Source of the DNA: Brevibacillus sp. | Lineage (GTDB): Bacteria; Bacillota; Bacilli; Brevibacillales; Brevibacillaceae | Assembly (NCBI GenBank): GCA_029240815.1 | Contig: JARDZO010000192.1 | Location: 1 to 10,907 of the forward strand | Reading direction: 5' to 3' | DNA length: 10,907 nt | In this document: one piece after another, positions 6,124 through 10,907 of the stretch | Position numbering within the stretch: position 1 is the first letter of the stretch | How the letters are laid out: each line of letters opens with the position of its first letter | Position numbers and translations under genes: made by a program | The notes under the pieces: generated by a model | Told to the model about the DNA's origin: nothing | Database searches by the model: none | Seen by the model: the letters and a program-made list of their open reading frames with translations, nothing else

Positions 6124-6220
6124 AATGCTCCCCCTTATAGGCAGACTCTCCACTTCCAAGATTAGCATATCCTAGTGAGGAGCCTTCCACTCATAAATCA
6201 GCTGCGGAGAGTGGTGGTCT

Positions 6221-6427
6221 TCACCATATTTGCAGTACCCAATTCCCGATCAAGAGCAAGACTCCCAAGATGATATTGAACCAACCGAGAAATAACGACG
6301 TTCTCATTTCCTTCGGCATTTTCCTCAAGACGTATTTTTTTACGTCCACTCGCAATAAAAGCAGCCCCGTAAGCAATAACAAAGGGATCGCATAAATGGA
6401 AAAACCAATGCTGCCTCCAGTAATCAC
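6221..6427 (-). CDS. Small two-helix membrane protein, candidate D subunit of the germinant receptor
   Basis: This 68-residue protein has two hydrophobic segments: about residues 5-26 (FSIYAIPLLLLTGLLLLRV) and 45-67 (LFLGWFNIILGVLLLIGNWVL). A basic linker between them contains VKKYVLRKMPKEMR. Positive charges in the loop suggest both ends face the outside of the membrane. The start is GTG 6425-6427 with AGAGGGGG about 9 nt upstream. It lies 35 nt after the C-subunit gene, so it is probably the fourth gene of the germination operon. Some Bacillus germinant-receptor operons carry a fourth 'D' gene for a protein of about 55-80 residues with two membrane helices that modulates the response to germinants. 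Size, topology and position fit that class; sequence homology could not be tested here. Confidence 0.75.
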   Translation of the reverse strand: MITGGSIGFSIYAIPLLLLTGLLLLRVDVKKYVLRKMPKEMRTSLFLGWFNIILGVLLLIGNWVLQIW

Positions 6428-6462
6428 GCTACCAATCCCCCTCTTTATGCACGATCCTCGCC

Positions 6463-7698
6463 CTACCTTGCCTTCATACCGACACGTCTAATCTCGATGT
6501 TGACCTGGACATCCACTTTCATGTCCTTGTATATTTCTTGCCATCGTTCTTTTGTTTTCACTTTTTGATTCCAATATCGCGGTTCTTTTGCCCGCACATA
6601 CTCACCGAATCCAAAAATGTCGGAGCCTTTTGCTTGCGTTTGTTTGATGAGACCCTCATAAAACTTCACGGCTGCCTGTTCATCTTGACGTTCTATTTGT
6701 TCGAGGAGAGCAGACGTGATGGCTAGACCTTTTTCGTTGCTTTTTTCTTCCAAATTGACTTCAATGAATGCTTTCACATTGAAATAGGGCCGATCATTCT
6801 TGATTTCAACGTTTATTTTTGATTTCCGATAAGTAGCATACAGATTGACTACATTCGGCGTGTTACCCACCCTGACAAAGCTGCGATATCCGGCCGGATT
6901 CATCCCTTTGATCCCCATATAGGCGGCGATTTCAAACGGCTTGGTGACACCCACCATTCTGTTATTTTTAAAATAGGCCATCCCCAGTAATTCCACATTC
7001 TGTTCCTTCATCAGTTCAAGGTAAGGCAGAAAGGCTTCCTTCCCCTTCTTGGAAGAATCACTCCAAAACAACCCGATGTAATCAGATGGAAATTTTCCTA
7101 ATCGAACCGCTTCATCCAAAGTGGACATCAGGTACATCGTCGGCACACGTTCTAGCTTGGGAGCCGCTTTCATTAAATCAGAAGCTTTGCCTTTGGAAAT
7201 CAGCAACCAAGCCATTCTGCGCACTTCTGAATTTCGCCGGAAATAATCGTTTAGATTCTCTAATCCTTTTTTCGCTACGGCTTCTGATACCACGATGACG
7301 CGCAAATGTCCAAAGAAGAGTCTGCCTGAGATCTGTTGCTGCAAATTCATAAGGGCATCATCAATGGAGTGTCCGACCACTTCAATCACCCAAACGGTAT
7401 TTTGCCCGCCATCTGTCTGACCTCCACCTTCTCCCGGCCCTAGTGGGATCCTCCCCGGCAGACCGATTTGAGCTGCGACACGAATCATTTCTTTATTCGG
7501 TACAGGAAATTTGCCGCGTAAATGCGAGACCTCGCGTTCCTCCTTTTCCGCTCCGGGTTCGGCTGTGTCGACAGAAATACCCAAAACTACCGCTCGTTCT
7601 TCAATTTCCAAGCGATCCCAGCAACCAGTCAGGAAAGGGAGCACGATCATAATGACAATGGCTAGCTTAGCTTGGTTTATCCATTGCTTTTCCTTCAT
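6463..7698 (-). CDS. Spore germination protein, GerAC family lipoprotein (receptor C subunit)
   Basis: This 411-residue lipoprotein subunit of a GerA-type nutrient receptor sits in the spore inner membrane. The N-terminus is a lipoprotein signal: basic start, hydrophobic stretch 12-23, then lipobox L-T-G-C with C26 as the lipidated cysteine. The family hallmark CWDRLEIEERAVVLGISVD follows at once. Later parts include the GHSIDDALMNLQQQISGRLFFGHLRVIVVS region and the C-terminal domain with EVNLEEK and the closing NIEIRRVGM strand, as in the Spore_GerAC family. ATG 7698 was chosen for GAGAGG 6 nt upstream and because it gives a compact signal peptide; the frame runs to 7731 without a site. The start overlaps the end of the B-subunit gene by 32 bp, so translation is probably coupled. 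Which germinant is sensed cannot be told. Confidence 0.93.
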   Translation of the reverse strand: MKEKQWINQAKLAIVIMIVLPFLTGCWDRLEIEERAVVLGISVDTAEPGAEKEEREVSHLRGKFPVPNKEMIRVAAQIGLPGRIPLGPGEGGGQTDGGQNTVWVIEVVGHSIDDALMNLQQQISGRLFFGHLRVIVVSEAVAKKGLENLNDYFRRNSEVRRMAWLLISKGKASDLMKAAPKLERVPTMYLMSTLDEAVRLGKFPSDYIGLFWSDSSKKGKEAFLPYLELMKEQNVELLGMAYFKNNRMVGVTKPFEIAAYMGIKGMNPAGYRSFVRVGNTPNVVNLYATYRKSKINVEIKNDRPYFNVKAFIEVNLEEKSNEKGLAITSALLEQIERQDEQAAVKFYEGLIKQTQAKGSDIFGFGEYVRAKEPRYWNQKVKTKERWQEIYKDMKVDVQVNIEIRRVGMKAR

Positions 7699-8788
7699 TG
7701 CGATCCTCTCTTTTCCCGCGAATGACAGCAACGATTAACAATAAACTTGGATAAACAATCGTAATGACGAGGCCAATACGGCTTACACTCTCAATGATGT
7801 CATACATTTGCATGATGTTTTGGGGAAGCATGGCCACGATAAAAACGAATGGCAAGAGAAAGAAGGAAAACATCCTGTGATCACGCAGACGGAACAGCTT
7901 GCTCACCGAATGAAGGGTCAAATAATAACTGGAAAACAACGTCGTAAACACAGCTGTCACCCAAACTGCCAGAAATGCCGCATCCATGCGCTCCAAAATA
8001 TTAGCGGGCAGAGATGTCGCCTTTGCTAATTCGAGTGTAGGCCAAAGCAATTTCTTGATTTCTTCTGCTCCAAATAACCCAACGGTCGCTACAACTATCG
8101 TGACATACAGCCCTCCCGTGATCAGCATCGCCCAAATGCTTGCCTTCATAACCCGACTTGGATGCCGCATAGCTGGGATGATCATGGTCAGGACGAAGGA
8201 CCCCTGAAACAAGGCGGCGACGGTAAAGACACCCTTTAGCAAATCATGCTGTTCATTCCCCAAAATCGGCAAAAGATTAATGATGTCCGCATTTTTGAGG
8301 GAGAGCGATGCGATCACCAGGACTGGAAAGAGTAGGAACGGAAAATAGAATTGATGAATGTACGCAAACGTAAAAATGTCATTTCGCGTAGAAATGGCAG
8401 CCAGGAGCAGCATAACGATCACCGTGACTTCCACAGGAGTGGATTTAAGTACCGCCGTCACCACCACTTCACCGAACTCTCGTGCCGTAAGCGATGTCAA
8501 TACTGCAAAAAAAACGATCACGATGAAACTGCCGATCCAGGCAAGCCATTTTCCGATGATATCCTCGCTATAGTGGATGATCGTTTTGTTTGGAAATCGC
8601 TTGCCCAGAATGGTGATGATCACTACCCCGAAGAATGCGAGACAGGCACCAAGTAAGGTAACAAATGGAGCACCCGAACCCGCAGTCCGTACCGTAAAGA
8701 GTGGAAGAGGTAACACTCCCACTCCAATAATCGTGCTAACTAATATAGTCACTGCCTGGATCACTGTTATCTGTTGAGGAACCCTCAC
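7667..8788 (-). CDS. Spore germination protein, GerAB family permease-like subunit (receptor B subunit)
   Basis: This 373-residue integral membrane protein of the GerAB/spore permease family belongs to the APC superfamily and has about ten hydrophobic segments. In GerA-type receptors the B subunit binds the germinant within its membrane fold. Visible family features are an early helix with IIGVGVLPLP, a RNDIFTFAYIHQFYFPF region in the middle, the LWPTLELAKA segment with the following ERMDAAFLAVWV helix, and a short charged tail RGKREDRNEGK. GTG 8786-8788 was chosen because AAGGGGG lies 9 nt upstream; the TTG at 8809 has no binding site and would add a charged stretch. The gene overlaps the A-subunit gene by 53 bp and the C-subunit gene by 32 bp, the dense packing usual for these operons. 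Confidence 0.92.
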   Translation of the reverse strand: MRVPQQITVIQAVTILVSTIIGVGVLPLPLFTVRTAGSGAPFVTLLGACLAFFGVVIITILGKRFPNKTIIHYSEDIIGKWLAWIGSFIVIVFFAVLTSLTAREFGEVVVTAVLKSTPVEVTVIVMLLLAAISTRNDIFTFAYIHQFYFPFLLFPVLVIASLSLKNADIINLLPILGNEQHDLLKGVFTVAALFQGSFVLTMIIPAMRHPSRVMKASIWAMLITGGLYVTIVVATVGLFGAEEIKKLLWPTLELAKATSLPANILERMDAAFLAVWVTAVFTTLFSSYYLTLHSVSKLFRLRDHRMFSFFLLPFVFIVAMLPQNIMQMYDIIESVSRIGLVITIVYPSLLLIVAVIRGKREDRNEGKAMDKPS

Positions 8789-10424
8789 CCGTAATGTCCC
8801 CCTTTCCAATCTGAGAACGTGAAGCAGTATCTAAGCGATCACCTGGGGTTTGCAATTTCTTGACGACTGATTCACCTAGCCTCTCTTTATTCAGCGGTTG
8901 TAAAAAAACAGGTCTGCTTTTTAATGACCACAGCGGTCCTCGCGTGAACAAATCTTTCATTCCTTGAAAGTTTCCTGGCACGAGCGGACTTAAATAGGGG
9001 ACACCGAATGACTTCAGCGATAAAAGGTGATTCACAATAAGAATCAATCCGACTACAATCCCGTAGAGACCAAAGACGCCAGCCATCACGATCAGAGGAA
9101 AGCGCAGAAACCTTAGCGCGAGTGCTGCATTATAAGCAGGAGTCGCAAAAGACCCAATCGTCGTCAGTGCGATAATGACCACCGTAATCGGGCTGGCAAA
9201 ACCCGCCGCAACCGCAGCTTGACCAATCACGAGGACCCCTACGATTGAAAGGGCGCCCCCGACTTGTTGCGGCAAACGAATCGTCGCCTCTCGCAAAACC
9301 TCCATCGAAATTTCGATGACTAAGACTTCGATCACAGCCGGGAAAGGAACACCCGCTCTACCTCCTGCCACCGCAACGGCAAACTCCGTCGGAATCAGCT
9401 CAGGGTTAAACGAAATAATCCCTACATAAAGTGAAGGAAAAACCAGCGAAAACATGAGCGCCACAAGCCGTGCCAGTCGGATGGAACTCATGAGAAGAAA
9501 TCGTTCGGTATAATCCTCTACCGTCTGATAGAACTGATTAAAAACAGTGGGAACCACCAGGGCCAAAGGAGACCCGTCCACGAAAATTGCTACCCTGCCT
9601 TCTAACAGGTTGGCAACCACTTTATCCGGTCGCTCTGTATACTGAACTTGCGGAAACGGGGAAATATGATTATCTTCGATGAACTGCTCCAGATAACCAG
9701 AATCCAGTACGGCATCAATGTCGATCATGGACAATCGCTGCATAACTTCCTCAACAAGCTCGGGATTGGTTATGTCTTGCATGAAGCAAACCGCTACTTT
9801 TGATTTCGTCTTGCGGCCGATTTCCAGCGTTCGGACTTTAAGATCAGGCGTCTGCAATCGATACCGAATCAGGGCGATATTCGTTCCCAAAAGCTCGATG
9901 AAACCTTCTCGAGGCCCACGAATAACCTGTTCTGTCGCAGGTTGATCGACGTTTCTTTTTTCAATATTGCGCGTCCCGATCAGGAAAGCATCATCCAAGC
10001 CATCAACAGCTACAATGGTCTGCCCGCGCAATATTCCCTCTACTAGCTGCGAGAGCCGATTTTCCAATACGGCTTCGCTATGATAGAGGGTTTCATTGAG
10101 CAAGACATCTTTTAATCGAGCTGAGTCTAAATTCCCCTTCTTATGTTTGGGTGAGCTCAACATTAAGGGTTTTAAAATATCGGTATTCAAGTTGCTCTGA
10201 TCGATCATATTGGAATAATAAAACATGACAGCAGAATACTTTCCGAACACATGAAAACGACGCATCGAAAAATCAGAGTTCTCTCCGAAAATCTGATTGA
10301 TATACGAAATGGTATCTTCCACATTTCTGTTTATTTTCTCGTCTGAGGGATCTTGGTTCACTTGATCGGGCTCTGTGACAATGGTCTGTTTCATCTTCTG
10401 GCTGAACCATTTGGAAAATGGCAT
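8736..10424 (-). CDS. Spore germination protein, GerAA family (receptor A subunit)
   Basis: This 562-residue subunit carries the large N-terminal hydrophilic domain of GerA receptors (about 1-305) with the conserved GPREGFIELLGTNIALIRYR (170-189) and a RPDKVVANLLEGRVAIFVDG segment (265-284). Then comes a membrane block of about five helices (310-465) with SFNPELIPTE (338-347) and the helix-breaking PFPAVIEVLVIEISMEVLREA region. A polar C-terminal tail follows. In GerA-type receptors the A subunit oligomerises and has been proposed to form an ion channel that opens on germinant binding. ATG 10424 has only a weak GGTGG site close upstream; an internal ATG (M11) is a possible alternative. It is the first gene of the operon. 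The tail, rich in G, S and D, extends over the start of the B-subunit gene and may be less constrained. Confidence 0.94.
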   Translation of the reverse strand: MPFSKWFSQKMKQTIVTEPDQVNQDPSDEKINRNVEDTISYINQIFGENSDFSMRRFHVFGKYSAVMFYYSNMIDQSNLNTDILKPLMLSSPKHKKGNLDSARLKDVLLNETLYHSEAVLENRLSQLVEGILRGQTIVAVDGLDDAFLIGTRNIEKRNVDQPATEQVIRGPREGFIELLGTNIALIRYRLQTPDLKVRTLEIGRKTKSKVAVCFMQDITNPELVEEVMQRLSMIDIDAVLDSGYLEQFIEDNHISPFPQVQYTERPDKVVANLLEGRVAIFVDGSPLALVVPTVFNQFYQTVEDYTERFLLMSSIRLARLVALMFSLVFPSLYVGIISFNPELIPTEFAVAVAGGRAGVPFPAVIEVLVIEISMEVLREATIRLPQQVGGALSIVGVLVIGQAAVAAGFASPITVVIIALTTIGSFATPAYNAALALRFLRFPLIVMAGVFGLYGIVVGLILIVNHLLSLKSFGVPYLSPLVPGNFQGMKDLFTRGPLWSLKSRPVFLQPLNKERLGESVVKKLQTPGDRLDTASRSQIGKGDITGEGSSTDNSDPGSDYIS

Positions 10425-10474
10425 TTTACCACCGCCGATTCCTCTATCAAATTTTTAACGAAAGAAAGCATCGC

Positions 10475-10504
10475 TTATTTGTTTTCATCATTTTTGACAT
10501 ATCA
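10475..10504 (-). promoter_or_regulatory. Candidate forespore (sigma-G type) promoter of the germination operon
   Basis: On the minus strand TGATAT (10499-10504) and CAAATAA (10475-10481) are spaced by 17 bp, about 50 nt before the A-subunit start. They partly match the sigma-G pattern (TGnATR, then CATnnTA). Germinant-receptor operons are normally sigma-G dependent, which is why this pair was sought; the matches alone are modest. Confidence 0.3.
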
Positions 10505-10521
10505 CTCCCTATTTAAACGAA

Positions 10522-10548
10522 AAACCCACGGACACATTCCGTGGGTTT
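10522..10548 (-). terminator. Orphan intrinsic terminator upstream of the germination operon
   Basis: AAACCCACGGA (10522-10532) and TCCGTGGGTTT (10538-10548) form a perfect 11-bp stem with a 5-nt loop. On the minus strand the stem runs into TTTTTCGTTT. No intact minus-strand gene ends just to its right, and the plus-strand gene starts at 10706. It may end transcription that would otherwise enter the germination operon. Confidence 0.7.
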
Positions 10549-10640
10549 GATTGATTACTGATGGTTCTCTCGATATAAGCAGCGTTTTTCCTTCATGAAT
10601 GGACAGACGCCCTACATAAAGAAGAACGTGGACAAGGAAG

Positions 10641-10669
10641 TTGAAATTAATATAGAAATGTGAAATATT
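10641..10669 (+). promoter_or_regulatory. Candidate sigma-A promoter of the secreted-protein gene
   Basis: TTGAAA (10641-10646) and AATATT (10664-10669) are separated by 17 bp. The start codon is at 10706, leaving a leader of about 30 nt. The -35 matches at five of six positions, the -10 at four. Confidence 0.4.
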
Positions 10670-10705
10670 GGAATAAGTGCAAGAATTCAAAAGGTGGTGT
10701 CAGTC

Positions 10706-10907
10706 GTGCTTCAAAAATTAGTTTGTGCCTGTCTCTGTGTCATGCTACTACTATCAGGTTATGGTGCTAGCGCCAAAGAAGAATTGCCTCATGGTACCCT
10801 AACTGTAGAGAAAACATTTAAAAAAGATGGCCTCCAGTTTCAAGTCTCCCTTTCCAACATCACAAATTCTGTAGAGGAGTCTACTCTCTTTAAAATCAAC
10901 ACCAAGG
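10706..10907 (+). CDS. N-terminus of a secreted protein of unknown function (partial)
   Basis: The reading frame starts at GTG 10706-10708, with AAGGTGG 8 nt upstream, and runs off the window end after 67 codons. Residues 1-23 form a signal peptide: short basic start, hydrophobic CACLCVMLLLSG core and a signal peptidase I site after ASA, followed by KEE. There is no lipobox at the end of the core. The mature part begins LPHGTLTVEKTFKKDGLQFQ, then VSLSNITNSVEESTLFKINT, which looks like beta strands of an immunoglobulin-like fold, as in BsuPI-type inhibitor domains. That link is only a guess because most of the protein is missing. It is divergent from the germination operon. Confidence 0.75.
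   Translation, partial: MLQKLVCACLCVMLLLSGYGASAKEELPHGTLTVEKTFKKDGLQFQVSLSNITNSVEESTLFKINTK

Noticed and set aside
6186..6220. Possible hairpin (CCACTC with GAGTGG) after the small membrane protein gene
   Set aside because: The stem is 6 bp with a 16-nt loop and no T run, so it is not a credible terminator.
10502..10690. 62-residue minus-strand open frame between the germination operon and the secreted-protein gene
   Set aside because: It runs through the terminator hairpin, has no good ribosome binding site and shows no domain.

Overview
The window looks like chromosomal DNA of an aerobic, spore-forming Gram-positive bacterium of the Bacillales, most likely Brevibacillus or a close relative. 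The reasons are a complete spore germinant-receptor operon, strong AGGAGG-type ribosome binding sites with some GTG starts, a DHH-family manganese pyrophosphatase, a YjbC-like acetyltransferase and a TipAS-type MerR regulator. The genus is an inference, not something the sequence proves. No rRNA, tRNA, CRISPR array or intact mobile element was found.

Layout from left to right. (1) The 3' end of an unidentified plus-strand gene (1-108) runs tail to tail into a Mta/TipA-like MerR regulator (95-844, minus), whose own promoter has the distorted 19-bp spacer and central dyad typical of MerR control. (2) A minus-strand pair follows: a DUF1272 zinc-ribbon-like protein (GTG start) and a YjeH-like APC amino-acid transporter, closed by a terminator at 953-986. 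(3) A small NTF2/SnoaL-like protein (2660-3010, plus) converges on an exported TIM-barrel, glycoside-hydrolase-like protein (3069-3992, minus). A terminator hairpin lies between them and overlaps the stop codon of the first. (4) The gap 3993-4335 holds a start-less plus-strand reading frame resembling the C-terminal half of a PepSY-like protein, and a strong terminator. (5) ppaC (4336-5268, minus) has all the metal ligands and substrate-binding residues expected for the family, and an extended -10 promoter. (6) The gap 5269-5583 holds the decayed C-terminus of an acyl-CoA dehydrogenase with one nonsense codon and one frameshift, followed by what looks like its old terminator. (7) A YjbC-like GNAT acetyltransferase (5584-6123, minus). 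(8) A four-gene spore germination operon on the minus strand: A subunit (8736-10424), B subunit (7667-8788), C lipoprotein (6463-7698) and a 68-residue two-helix membrane protein that fits the little-studied 'D' class. (9) A divergent region with an orphan terminator, then the start of a secreted protein (10706 to the window end, plus).

How the genes work together: the germination genes overlap or nearly abut and should form one forespore-expressed complex in the spore inner membrane. DUF1272 and the permease should be co-transcribed. The remaining genes look like independent housekeeping or accessory units separated by intrinsic terminators. The most interesting material lies outside intact genes: two protein relics, a likely germinant-receptor D subunit, a textbook MerR promoter, and two terminator-like hairpins placed upstream of divergent genes where no intact gene needs them.
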